Source: Acinetobacter oleivorans DR1 (lineage in GTDB: Bacteria; Pseudomonadota; Gammaproteobacteria; Pseudomonadales; Moraxellaceae). Taken from it: DNA of 64,000 nucleotides. Numbering within the stretch: position 1 is the first letter of the stretch; each line of letters starts with the position of its first letter. Below, piece by piece: positions 26,055 through 34,710 of the stretch. Made by a program: the position numbers and the translations under genes. The stretch covers positions 2,170,001 to 2,234,000 of the forward strand of contig NC_014259.1 of assembly GCF_000196795.1 (NCBI RefSeq). The letters run 5' to 3'. The notes below the pieces were generated by a model. The model was not told where the DNA came from. It worked only from the letters and a program-made list of their open reading frames with translations, and did not search any database.

Positions 26055-27485
26055 TCAGCTCTGGGTTACAAGCTGAATAGCTTTAAAGTCATATACTTTT
26101 CCGCCCTGTTGTTTAGCCCATTTTTCAGCATCATCTTTTAATAAAAAGGCCTGAATTTGTCCTGCTTTATCTGTGGCATACCATGCCAGATTGGCAAGTA
26201 ACTTAATGTCGGACTGATGATCTTGGCTATAAACCACACGCACCGTTTTTCCAGCGGCTTGAATTTTCTTTAAATCAGAAAAAGCATGCTCAGGTGTTTC
26301 ATAGCTACGCACTTTTTCTTCACCCTTTACCCAAATTTGAGTTACCCGATCAAATGTTTTGATGGGTTGGCCCGTTAAAGCGTCATTGGCAACCAAAGGT
26401 GATTTTGCATAGTCAGCCAATTGCTGGCTATAATTAAGTCCAGATGCTTGAAATGCATCCTTAATATATTGGTCATCAATAAATTTATTTACATCAAGCG
26501 TACCGTCGTTTTTGCCTAGAACTTTTAAGGTATCTATCGCAATTTGAGTCGCTTTTCGATATTCAGGTTTCCACGTTAAGTCACGAGTTTGCAAACCTAA
26601 TGGACCATGAAATAGATAAACAACTTCGGCAGGAATACCGGTTTTTTCAGCAATAAATTCACTATATTTTTCAGGTTGTTCTCGAATCAGTCGATTCGCT
26701 TCAATAGTTGCCTGTAAATAAGCTTTTATGACTTCCGGATGCTGCTGTGCATAATCCTTGCTGGCAAGTGAACCATGAAATGTGGGTGATTTTGCTTGAG
26801 AACCATCATAGATTTTTTTAGCAAAACCTTGGTAAGCAAATAACTCTCCAAATGGTACGAAGTCAGCATGCGCAGCAATCTTATGACTTTTTAATGCAGG
26901 CCCCGCCACTTCTGGCGCCTGAGCAATCACTTTAATATCTTTATCAAGTTGCCACCCCTCAGCTTGAATTGCTCGCAATAATAGTCCGTGAGCAGTTGAG
27001 GCAAAAGGTACAGAAATTGTTTGCCCCTTTAGCTCTTTAAGTGAAGTGACTTTTGAATCAATTGGAACAACAATCGCATTACCACTGCCATTAATACTGC
27101 CTGACAAAGGCGCTAAAAATATGCTTTCTTTTCCAGCTTTTTTAAATGCCGCTAAATTATTAACAGCAGGAAAGTCAGCCATTGCTCCCAAATCTAGACG
27201 CCCAGCCACCATCTCACTGGTCAGTGGTGCACCAGAGGTAAAGTTTTTCCATTGAATGTCATATTTAACATTCTTGTATTCACCATCTTTAGGTAAATAT
27301 TTTGGTAATAGATTCAATTCACGAATGAGCAACCCACCTGTTGCACAGTTAATGGTGGTGTCCTGCGTACCAATCGCTACACGAACAGTTTCTGTTTTAC
27401 TGCCGCACCCCAAAGTGCCAAGTACAATGGCACCAATTAAGCTACTGAGTAATAGTTTTTTATTGATCAATTTATTTTGTCTCAT
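26055..27485 (-). CDS. ABC substrate-binding lipoprotein with a NosL-like C-terminal tail
   Basis: A protein of 476 residues with lipobox LGTLGC (Cys27) after a hydrophobic signal. The binding domain (about 35-360) has the NMT1/SsuA/TauA layout (RVAIGTQDTTINC; MVAGRLDLGAMADFPAVNN; LKGQTISVPFASTAHGLLL). It is about 130 residues longer than SsuA or TauA. The extra C-terminal end (about 430-470: AFLLKDDAEKWAKQQGGKV, then YDFKAI) reads like the last part of NosL, a copper-site assembly lipoprotein of the nos cluster. Ligand is unknown; the operon context suggests an oxidised sulfur compound. Confidence 0.85.
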   Translation of the reverse strand: MRQNKLINKKLLLSSLIGAIVLGTLGCGSKTETVRVAIGTQDTTINCATGGLLIRELNLLPKYLPKDGEYKNVKYDIQWKNFTSGAPLTSEMVAGRLDLGAMADFPAVNNLAAFKKAGKESIFLAPLSGSINGSGNAIVVPIDSKVTSLKELKGQTISVPFASTAHGLLLRAIQAEGWQLDKDIKVIAQAPEVAGPALKSHKIAAHADFVPFGELFAYQGFAKKIYDGSQAKSPTFHGSLASKDYAQQHPEVIKAYLQATIEANRLIREQPEKYSEFIAEKTGIPAEVVYLFHGPLGLQTRDLTWKPEYRKATQIAIDTLKVLGKNDGTLDVNKFIDDQYIKDAFQASGLNYSQQLADYAKSPLVANDALTGQPIKTFDRVTQIWVKGEEKVRSYETPEHAFSDLKKIQAAGKTVRVVYSQDHQSDIKLLANLAWYATDKAGQIQAFLLKDDAEKWAKQQGGKVYDFKAIQLVTQS

Positions 27486-27504
27486 GTTGCGTATTCCAAA
27501 TTAA

Positions 27505-27750
27505 TTATTTGAGTAGGTATGGGATATTTACTTTGACTGCGTCTGTTGGGCAGTCCTTTTCACAAGGCATGCAATACCAACATTCATCAAACTGCATGAA
27601 AGCTTTTTGAGTTATTGGATCGATCGCCAATAAGTCCATTGGACAAACATCAACACAGACTGTGCATCCTTTATCAGCAATACATTTATCTTCATCGATA
27701 ATGACGGGTGCGACAGTACGGTGCTGAACTTCTTTAAAAATAAAAGCCAT
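27505..27750 (-). CDS. AprB-like two-cluster ferredoxin
   Basis: A protein of 81 residues with eight cysteines in two sets: Cys23, 29, 32, 36 and Cys57, 60, 63, 67, enough for two [4Fe-4S] clusters. The first set has the odd spacing C-x5-C-x2-C-x3-C, and the stretch VCPMDLLAIDPITQKAF followed by CWYCMPCEKDCPTDAV matches adenylylsulfate reductase subunit B as I remember it. The long C-terminal tail of true AprB is absent. It is clearly the electron partner of the flavoprotein encoded just upstream. AGGA lies nine bases before the ATG. Confidence 0.85.
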   Translation of the reverse strand: MAFIFKEVQHRTVAPVIIDEDKCIADKGCTVCVDVCPMDLLAIDPITQKAFMQFDECWYCMPCEKDCPTDAVKVNIPYLLK

Positions 27751-27770
27751 GATTTGAGTTCCTGATTTAT

Positions 27771-29504
27771 TTAGTCTGCTAGAGCAACGTCTTTTTGAAT
27801 GCGTAAACGGTCATACGACACAGCTTCATCTTGGTTAATCGGAACCACATAAGGCTCGATTTGTTTTTTGAAACTGACCATGTTGCCGTGTTCATCTTTT
27901 TTCAAATGCGCGTGGCAGAACCAATCCGAGTTATTTTTTTGAGGGAAATCTGCTCTATAGTGGTACAGTCCCCAACGGCTTTCTTTTCTAAAGAGTGAGG
28001 CTCTGGCTGCCATTTCCGCACAGTCTCGAATAAAAGAAACTTCAGCAGCACGCATCAACTCATGCGGGTTTCTTGCAGAGATTCGCTTAATATCCTGTTT
28101 AATTTCTTCAAAACGCTTGAGCCCAATCTCCATTTTTTGGCGAGTTTTAGGCGGTTGCAAATAGTCATTTACAAAACGACGCAGCTTATATTCCACTTGT
28201 TCGGCTGGTAAACCTTCAGAACAATCCAGTGGTGCAAATATTCGAGCTTTTTCTGCTTCTATTTCGCTTTGGTTTAATTCGCTATCTTCAATTGCATTCA
28301 CATATTGCGCGGCATTTACACCTGCAAACCATCCGTAGGTAAATGCACCAAGCATATAGTTATGAGGTACAGCCGCCATATCGCCAGCGCTATATAATCC
28401 TTTAACCGAAGTCTCGGCTTTTTCATTGACCCATACACCAGAAGCACTGTGTCCGCTACAGAAACCAATTTCTGAAATATGCATTTCCACCATATCTTGA
28501 CGGTAATTGGTTCCTCGGCCCTCATGGAAACGACCACGGCTTGGGCGCTCATTGGTATGCAGAATCTCTTCAATGGTTTGAATTGTTTCTTCGGCCAGAT
28601 GATCTACTTTTAAATAAACTGGACCATTACCACTTTCCAATTCTTGATAAAACTCCCACATCATTTGACCACTCCAGTAGTCACATTCAATGAAACGTTC
28701 GCCTTTACTATTGGCCGTATAACCTCCTAAAGGTCCGGTCACATAGGCACAAGCTGGGCCGTTATAATCTTTAATCAACGGATTAATCTGGAAACATTCT
28801 AAGTTGGCAAGTTCAGCACCTGCATGGTAGGCCATCGCATAGCCATCACCTGCATTGGTTGGGTTTTCATAAGTACCCATTAAGTAGCCAGAAGATGGCA
28901 AACCTAAACGCCCTGCCGCACCACAACATAAAATGGCAGCTTTCGTTTTAATGACATAAAAGTCACCACTACGACAGTCAAAACCAAGTACACCATTGAT
29001 TGCACCTTGCTCATTTTTTAAAAGCTTTGTGGTGACAATCCGATTATTAATTTTGACTTGAGCACGCTTTAACTGACGATATAAAACTTTTTTAACGTCA
29101 TGACCTTCAGGCATTGGTAAAACATATGCCCCCATGTGATGTACTTTTTTTACAGCAAACTCGCCTGTCTCATCTTTTTCAAACTTAATACCCCATTGAT
29201 CGAGCTGTTGAATAGTTGTGAAACTATGCTTTGCATATGCATATACAGTGGTTTGGTTAACCACTCCATCATTGGCAATGGTAATTTCTTTGGTGTATTG
29301 CTCAGGTGTTGCATAGCCCGGAATGACAGCATTATTCAGCCCGTCCATTCCCATTGAAATTGCTCCACTGCGTTTTACATTCGCTTTTTCAATGAGCAAG
29401 ACTTTTAAATTCGGGTTTTCTTGTTTTGCTTTAATCGCAGCCATTGGTCCAGCAGTTCCACCACCAATAACCACAATATCGAACTCAAGATATTTAGTTT
29501 CCAT
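27771..29504 (-). CDS. AprA-like FAD-dependent oxidoreductase (fumarate reductase superfamily)
   Basis: A protein of 577 residues. The N-terminal FAD-binding motif is VVIGGGTAGPMAA (about 11-23), the second FAD block is GLYSAGDMAAVPHNYMLGA, and the C-terminal helical domain contains FIRDCAEMAARASLFRKESRWG then LYHYRADFP. These are shared by adenylylsulfate reductase alpha and fumarate reductase/SdhA flavoproteins. With the AprB-like ferredoxin next to it, AprA-like chemistry on sulfur is the best guess, but a dissimilatory sulfate pathway is not expected in this organism. The ATG at 29504 has AAGGA eight bases upstream; a longer reading adds 37 unlikely residues. Confidence 0.85.
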   Translation of the reverse strand: METKYLEFDIVVIGGGTAGPMAAIKAKQENPNLKVLLIEKANVKRSGAISMGMDGLNNAVIPGYATPEQYTKEITIANDGVVNQTTVYAYAKHSFTTIQQLDQWGIKFEKDETGEFAVKKVHHMGAYVLPMPEGHDVKKVLYRQLKRAQVKINNRIVTTKLLKNEQGAINGVLGFDCRSGDFYVIKTKAAILCCGAAGRLGLPSSGYLMGTYENPTNAGDGYAMAYHAGAELANLECFQINPLIKDYNGPACAYVTGPLGGYTANSKGERFIECDYWSGQMMWEFYQELESGNGPVYLKVDHLAEETIQTIEEILHTNERPSRGRFHEGRGTNYRQDMVEMHISEIGFCSGHSASGVWVNEKAETSVKGLYSAGDMAAVPHNYMLGAFTYGWFAGVNAAQYVNAIEDSELNQSEIEAEKARIFAPLDCSEGLPAEQVEYKLRRFVNDYLQPPKTRQKMEIGLKRFEEIKQDIKRISARNPHELMRAAEVSFIRDCAEMAARASLFRKESRWGLYHYRADFPQKNNSDWFCHAHLKKDEHGNMVSFKKQIEPYVVPINQDEAVSYDRLRIQKDVALAD

Positions 29505-29532
29505 TATAAAATCCTTATTTTTATCTGAGCTA

Positions 29533-30276
29533 TTAACGATGAATACGTAAACGGTACTGGAAGGTATCGCCCGAGAAATAGAGATATTCATAGTCAATCG
29601 GTTGGCCATTTGCATCGTGAGTCAAACGTTCGACCCGTAATACAGGAGTTCCGATTTCGACTTGCAACAGAGCCGCTAATTCTTCATCCGCCACCGTGGC
29701 ATCAATACTTAAATCCGCATGTCCTAAAGGGATGTCGCACTCTTGTTCTAATGCCTTGAAAATATCGGTTGTACGTAAATCAATCGCTTTTTCTTTAAGT
29801 TTCAAACCAATATGTTCTGGCAAATAAGTCAACTCATAAGACACTGGCTGACGGTTGAGCAAACGAACACGTTGAATTTCATATACATTGGCTTTAACAG
29901 GTAACTTTAATTTGGGCACAACGTGCATCGGGATCTGTTTAAGCTCGGCCGAGATGACACGGTTTAAAATTTCGTGACCAGCAGATGACATTGCTTCCGC
30001 AAAACCCTGCAAACTTGAAATGTTCTGGAATGTTTTTGGCTTACTTACAAAGGTCCCTTTACCTGGCACCTTAAAAATATAGCCTTCCAACTGTAATTGG
30101 TTGAGTGCTTGGCGAACTGTGATTCGGCTTACACCAAACTGTTCAGCAAATTCGTTTTCAGATGGAATTTGACTCAACACGGCATATTCACCATTTACAA
30201 TTTTGTTAAGGATGAGTTCCCTTAACTGATCGTAAAGAGGTTTATGATTTTTGGGATCGTGGGGTAGCTGGCTCAC
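29533..30276 (-). CDS. GntR-family regulator with UTRA domain (HutC subfamily)
   Basis: A protein of 247 residues. The winged HTH (about 12-80) contains SENEFAEQFGVSRITVRQAL; the UTRA effector domain (about 95-245) ends in DYEYLYFSGDTFQYRL, the usual HutC-type finish. It starts with GTG. It heads the eight-gene operon and is 28 bases from the flavoprotein start, so it probably represses its own operon until a small ligand binds. A palindrome (TGTTATAACA) just before its start is the likely operator. Confidence 0.9.
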   Translation of the reverse strand: MSQLPHDPKNHKPLYDQLRELILNKIVNGEYAVLSQIPSENEFAEQFGVSRITVRQALNQLQLEGYIFKVPGKGTFVSKPKTFQNISSLQGFAEAMSSAGHEILNRVISAELKQIPMHVVPKLKLPVKANVYEIQRVRLLNRQPVSYELTYLPEHIGLKLKEKAIDLRTTDIFKALEQECDIPLGHADLSIDATVADEELAALLQVEIGTPVLRVERLTHDANGQPIDYEYLYFSGDTFQYRLRIHR

Positions 30277-30594
30277 GGCTTACAACCTGTTATAACAACT
30301 TGAGCAAATAATGTTTAAAATGTTTCAGCTTTGGAAATAATTTAAAGCGATAACTTTAGTTAAAAAAATAATTTCAATGAATATCAATAAATTAATGAAT
30401 GGTTATCTATGGAATTTAATTATTGTTATAAAAAAGATATATGTATTTATGTTGAATAAAAGCTCTAGATAGTCCAAAAAATTTGAACATAATATTAACT
30501 ACTGCATGTTATTACCCAATGCTGAAACATAAGAGTTAGCAACCTACTAGTTGAATTAATTGTTTATCTTTTATAAAAATGAGTCATGAGTCCT
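30277..30594. other. Promoter region of the GntR-led operon
   Basis: 318 AT-rich bases between the GntR gene and an unrelated AraC gene. It contains the palindrome at 30288-30297 and a half-site-like TTGTTATAA near 30423. No gene is seen. Confidence 0.6.
30288..30297. promoter_or_regulatory. Candidate HutC-type operator (TGTTATAACA)
   Basis: A perfect 10-bp palindrome with the GT-N4-AC core of HutC/FarR-type sites, centred about 16 bases before the GntR start codon. It would block transcription or early elongation of the whole operon. Confidence 0.5.
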
Positions 30595-31449
30595 TTAACG
30601 TAACTGTGAAGGGCTCATGCCATAAAACTGCTTAAAGCGATGACTTAAATGGCTTGCTGAACTAAAACCACATACTAGGGCAATATCTTGTAAAGAAAGC
30701 TGAGATGACTGAATTAACCCTTTTGCCTTAGTTAAGCGTCTTTGCATGACATATTGATGAGGTGCCATATTCATGGATTGCTTAAACATATGGGCAAAAT
30801 GGTATTCACTTAAATTCACAATATTTGCCAAGTCTGACAAAGTAAGTGCTTGGTCTAAATGCCCTTCAATCCAGTCTTGAATATATTTGAGTTTATGAGG
30901 TGCCAGTCCACCTTTAATGACAGGCTGCTGCCACTTAACATTGCTATATCTTCGAATTAAATGATTCAACAATAAATTGGCTGTTGTACTCATTTGTAAA
31001 TGGTTTGATGAATCATTCCAATCACAATCTAACAAGAAAAACTGATATAGCGCACGAATCTTTTCGTCATCATTAAAGACAACTTCGTTTAGTTCAATTT
31101 GATTGGGCTCTTTGTCCCATATTTTTTCAGCAACATCACGCAAATGTTGGTCGGTATAATACAAGTGAACAAATTTAAGCCCACCTCGTATATCCCAAGT
31201 AGACTCCTGATGTTCAGGCAACAAACAAAAACGACCCGGCCCACCGCCATTTTTCCAGCCCGCAGGTGTTTTTTGATAGCTTTCATAGCCATCTTGAATA
31301 TAAAGACTTAAAGTATGGTGATCGCTACAGACACTTACCCGATCTTGCTCATTAGACCAAAATGCAAGTTGCATATTTTCATCAAGCACCACAGTTTCGT
31401 GAAGCTTGGCTTTAGATTGCTGTAGCTGTTCTAAAGTTTGATAGGCCAT
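30595..31449 (-). CDS. AraC-family regulator, divergent to an EamA exporter
   Basis: A protein of 284 residues. A sensor half of about 180 residues is not obviously a known domain; the C-terminal AraC HTH pair (about 190-284) reads LSDLANIVNLSEYHFAHMFKQ then MNMAPHQYVMQRR, and SLQDIALVCGFSSASHLSHRFKQ then FYGMSPSQLR. It is divergent from the EamA gene with 166 bases between the starts. Those bases contain three TTCAG words about 10 bases apart and a 12-bp palindrome, so local control of the exporter is likely. Confidence 0.88.
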   Translation of the reverse strand: MAYQTLEQLQQSKAKLHETVVLDENMQLAFWSNEQDRVSVCSDHHTLSLYIQDGYESYQKTPAGWKNGGGPGRFCLLPEHQESTWDIRGGLKFVHLYYTDQHLRDVAEKIWDKEPNQIELNEVVFNDDEKIRALYQFFLLDCDWNDSSNHLQMSTTANLLLNHLIRRYSNVKWQQPVIKGGLAPHKLKYIQDWIEGHLDQALTLSDLANIVNLSEYHFAHMFKQSMNMAPHQYVMQRRLTKAKGLIQSSQLSLQDIALVCGFSSASHLSHRFKQFYGMSPSQLR

Positions 31450-31490
31450 GCAAAATTAAAACGAATATCATTGAGCTTAAGTTAACCATA

Positions 31491-31539
31491 TTCAGCAAAA
31501 TTCAGCTAGTTCAGTCATATAAAAAACGCAAGATCTTGC
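31491..31539. promoter_or_regulatory. Candidate AraC-binding region
   Basis: TTCAG occurs at 31491, 31501 and 31510, intervals of 10 and 9 bases (one helical turn). The perfect palindrome GCAAGATCTTGC is at 31528-31539. Both lie between the divergent AraC and EamA genes. Confidence 0.4.
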
Positions 31540-31615
31540 ATGTACAACACAAGAATATATACGTGAAAAATGAAGCATTCCTAGATACTTAAGTTTGGTA
31601 ATCGAGGATGAACTT

Positions 31616-32533
31616 ATGAATATTTTGCTCTATGTTGCGGTAGTGTTGATTTGGGGAACAACATGGATTGGAATTGCCGTTCAGAGCCATTATGCAACAC
31701 CCGTCGTCGCAATTTTATGGCGTTTTGCTATTTCAGCCTTATTACTTTGGGTTGTTCTACTATTTTCAGGAAAATTACAGCGAATTGCTTTAAAAGACCA
31801 TTTGTTTTGTATGCTGCAAGGTCTTTGTGTTTTCGGCCTAAACTTTATTTGTTTTTATACCGCCGTTAAATATGTAAATAGCGGTTTAGAGTCCGTTATT
31901 TTTTCGATGGCTGTTTTCTTTAATGCCATTAATGCGCTTATCTTTTTTAAGCAAAAACCTTCCCCAAACTTTGCTCCAGCTGCACTTTTAGGACTAGGTG
32001 GTATTGTTTTACTGTTTTGGCATGACCTCATTAATAGCCAGTTTAATGCACAGTTATTGATGGGAATTGGGTTATGTGCAATAGGTACTTACGGTTTTTC
32101 TTTAGGAAATATGATTAGTGTTAGACATCAAAAACGTGGCCTAAATATCTTTTCAACAAATTGTTATGCCATGACTTATGGTGCATTGGTAATGTTAAGT
32201 CTAGCTTTATTTACAGGCCAAGATCTAATGCCTCCAATGAATTTCCCATTTTTAAGTTCGGTACTTTACTTGGCTGTATTTGGTACGGTTATTGGGTTCT
32301 CGGCTTATTTTTCTTTGGTTGGGCGAATTGGTGCAGCCAAAGCAGCCTATAGCACATTACTCTTCCCTTTAGTTGCTCTAACAGTTTCTACTTTCTTTGA
32401 GGGATATGAGTGGACTTTAAATGCTGTATTTGGAATTTTACTAATCTTACTTGGTAACTACTTAATGTTTAGTAAATTTGAAATTGGGAAAAAGTTATTT
32501 AATACTCAAAAAAGTTGTGAGAAGCAAGCCTAA
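31616..32533 (+). CDS. EamA/RhaT (DMT) family exporter
   Basis: An inner-membrane protein of 305 residues with ten TM segments in two EamA repeats. The start LIWGTTWIGI is the family's LxWGxxW motif, and the second repeat has VFGTVIGFSAYFSLVGRIGAAKAAYSTLLFPL (quoted in part as GRIGAAKAAYSTLL). It probably exports an amino acid or metabolite. The ATG at 31616 has GAGGA eight bases upstream; a TTG at 31595 would add seven residues. Confidence 0.88.
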   Translation: MNILLYVAVVLIWGTTWIGIAVQSHYATPVVAILWRFAISALLLWVVLLFSGKLQRIALKDHLFCMLQGLCVFGLNFICFYTAVKYVNSGLESVIFSMAVFFNAINALIFFKQKPSPNFAPAALLGLGGIVLLFWHDLINSQFNAQLLMGIGLCAIGTYGFSLGNMISVRHQKRGLNIFSTNCYAMTYGALVMLSLALFTGQDLMPPMNFPFLSSVLYLAVFGTVIGFSAYFSLVGRIGAAKAAYSTLLFPLVALTVSTFFEGYEWTLNAVFGILLILLGNYLMFSKFEIGKKLFNTQKSCEKQA

Positions 32534-32549
32534 AAGCCTGCTTTTTTTA
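32522..32549 (+). terminator. Rho-independent terminator of the EamA gene
   Basis: AAGCA and TGCTT pair with one inner mismatch and a GC extension, then comes a T run. The stem begins inside the last codons. Confidence 0.6.
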
Positions 32550-32565
32550 TAAATCATAATTAATT

Positions 32566-33570
32566 TCAGCAGTACGTTTTTAGCATCAGCTCAAAATCTT
32601 TTAAAGCCGCAGCTGCCGTAGCTAAAGGCGCAGATGCTCCTCCACTTACAACAAGTTCCCCCATTTCTTGAGTTAACACCCGAATGCATTTATTAGAACC
32701 TTGCAGATGTGCAAAAGGATGATGTGCCGGAACTAATCTTAATTCAACACCTGTTTGAATTTGCTGATTTTTAATATGAATAAAACCGACCAGACGAGGA
32801 ACTACATTTTCTTTTTTCCAATCACCTATATGGTCGGCTGTGACATGACTGATTCCTTGTCTTGGAATATCTTGAATTTTTACATCAGCTCCCAAAACAG
32901 TATTTGCCAGTATGGTAATTTTAGCAGCGGTATCCCATCCATCTACATCGAAAGAACTGTCAGGTTCCGCAATCCCTTTTGTTTGAGCTTTTCCAAGAGA
33001 ATCTGCAAATGCACATTCGTGTTGCAACATATCATTCAAAATAAAATTCGTGGTGCCTGTAAACACACCTTCTATTTCTAAAATTTCACAGCCTGCTAAG
33101 TTATATTTAAACAAATCAACAGTTGGTAAGGCGGCAGCCGTCGCACCGCTAAAAAATAGTTTTTTATTGTGCTGACGTGCCAAGTTAACTAATTTTTTAC
33201 CTTCTACAACTAAAGCACCTTTAGACACTGCAATCGCATTCATGCTATGTGTTAAAGCATAATTTAAATAAAATAAACCCTTTCCACCTGTCACATAGTC
33301 ACTTGGCCCTGTCTCAATCATGACATCCGCCTGAACCTGTTCTAAAAATTTTTGCTCAGTTAGACCTGCTTGATATTGTGTTTTATCTAGCCACTTTGCA
33401 GCTTGTAAACCTTCTTGATCAATTAAACCTGATGATGATTTACAGACACCCACTAAACGGGCATCAATTTGATATTTTTGTTGATAGTATGCCGATCGAT
33501 TTAAAAGAAGCTCTGCAATTTGTTGCCCAATACGTCCAAAACCACAAATTGCCACGTTAACTCGCTTCAT
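32566..33570 (-). CDS. Homoserine dehydrogenase family protein, no ACT domain
   Basis: A protein of 334 residues. The NAD(P) fold is at the N-terminus (VAICGFGRIGQQ), and the catalytic domain has the block EGVFTGTTNFILNDML and then AEPDSSFDVDGWDTAAK with the acidic residues used in hydride transfer. It would convert aspartate semialdehyde to homoserine. The regulatory ACT domain of the usual housekeeping enzyme (about 430 residues) is missing, so this is a short paralogue that may escape threonine inhibition or act on another substrate. It stands alone. Confidence 0.8.
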   Translation of the reverse strand: MKRVNVAICGFGRIGQQIAELLLNRSAYYQQKYQIDARLVGVCKSSSGLIDQEGLQAAKWLDKTQYQAGLTEQKFLEQVQADVMIETGPSDYVTGGKGLFYLNYALTHSMNAIAVSKGALVVEGKKLVNLARQHNKKLFFSGATAAALPTVDLFKYNLAGCEILEIEGVFTGTTNFILNDMLQHECAFADSLGKAQTKGIAEPDSSFDVDGWDTAAKITILANTVLGADVKIQDIPRQGISHVTADHIGDWKKENVVPRLVGFIHIKNQQIQTGVELRLVPAHHPFAHLQGSNKCIRVLTQEMGELVVSGGASAPLATAAAALKDFELMLKTYC

Positions 33571-33679
33571 ATCGCTTTCTCAAAAATTTATATGGTTTAA
33601 ATCAAATTTCCAAAGAGAATTTTAACATCTCGTCTTTGGAAAATTGCTAACTACAGAGATAGTTAAAATACTATATTAC

Positions 33680-34471
33680 TTAGATATTTGTTAGATTAAC
33701 TATCTTAATGACCATATAAATTGCGACAGCAAAAACCATTAAAGCAAAGACTTTTTGCACAATTGCAGAGGGAATAAAACGAATAGCTCTGCGCCCTAAT
33801 AACATACCAACTGCACATGCGAGCGCAAATGCACTAGTAATGCCTACTGGATAGTGAAAACCCTCTGCAATATGCATCAGAATACTCATTCCACTAATGA
33901 GAAAAATAATCATAAGTGACGTTGCAACAATGCTATGCATATCCAAATTTGTGACTTTTCTAAGCGCTGGCACAATTACAAAGCCGCCACCAACCCCTAA
34001 CATGCCAGTTAAAAGCCCAGCAATAATTCCGATGCTGGCAAGAACGCTTCCCGTTTTAAAATTCCAGATAAAGCGTCCCGTACTTGGGTTGACCTGACAC
34101 GGCGGATTATGAAAATCTGATACTCGGTTACTAATAAGCCGATAACCCACTGTAAACATGACCGAGCTAAACATTAACATGAGCCAAACAGGCGAAATCG
34201 CGTTGGCTATTAAAATTCCGATATGTGCCATAGGGGCACCAATTAAGGCAATCCAAATAGCAGCACGATAACGAACAATCTTTTTAAATAAGCCTTCAAT
34301 GGTTCCAATGAGTGTAGACAGCGCAACTGCCAATAACCCAATCGGCGCAGCTTGAGCCACACTCCAGCCTTGACTGGTCATGAGCGCAGGTACAGCAAGA
34401 ATACCGCCACCTGCGCCAGTAAGACCAAGTAAAAAGCCAATCACGATGCCTTCAACGACAAGTAATAACAT
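33680..34471 (-). CDS. TauE/SafE-family anion exporter
   Basis: An inner-membrane protein of 263 residues with about eight TM segments and the two Gly-rich repeats of the family: LLGLTGAGGGILAVPAL near the start and GLLTGMLGVGGGFVIVPAL in the middle. It sits after the persulfide dioxygenase and SQR genes in the same direction, so export of sulfite produced by sulfide oxidation is the likely job. 231 bases of tandem repeat separate it from the SQR gene, so it might have its own promoter. Confidence 0.85.
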   Translation of the reverse strand: MLLLVVEGIVIGFLLGLTGAGGGILAVPALMTSQGWSVAQAAPIGLLAVALSTLIGTIEGLFKKIVRYRAAIWIALIGAPMAHIGILIANAISPVWLMLMFSSVMFTVGYRLISNRVSDFHNPPCQVNPSTGRFIWNFKTGSVLASIGIIAGLLTGMLGVGGGFVIVPALRKVTNLDMHSIVATSLMIIFLISGMSILMHIAEGFHYPVGITSAFALACAVGMLLGRRAIRFIPSAIVQKVFALMVFAVAIYMVIKIVNLTNI

Positions 34472-34574
34472 ATCAAAAGCCTAAAATTGCATATACATCA
34501 TTTGCAGTAGAATGCTGGTTAATGAGTGAATAGATCTCGTCTTCTTGCGAAGCCTTAGCCGCTTCTCAGGACAA

Positions 34575-34710
34575 AGCGTTGCTTTGATTAACCTTTTAAC
34601 TCGAGCACAGCTCTCGTCTTGCGCTCGTACATAGCGTTGCTTTGCTTACCTCTTAACTCGAGCACAGCTCTCGTCTTGCGCTCGGGTAAAGCGTTGCTTT
34701 ACTTATCCTC
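34575..34710. repeat. Tandem repeat, 57-58 bp unit, about 2.3 copies
   Basis: The unit begins AGCGTTGCTTT at 34575, 34633 and 34690 and contains CTCGAGCACAGCTCTCGTCT in both full copies. A degraded partial copy precedes it near 34530. The third copy runs into the last codons of the SQR fusion gene. AAAGC-GTT-GCTTT in each unit can form a small hairpin. Confidence 0.85.
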
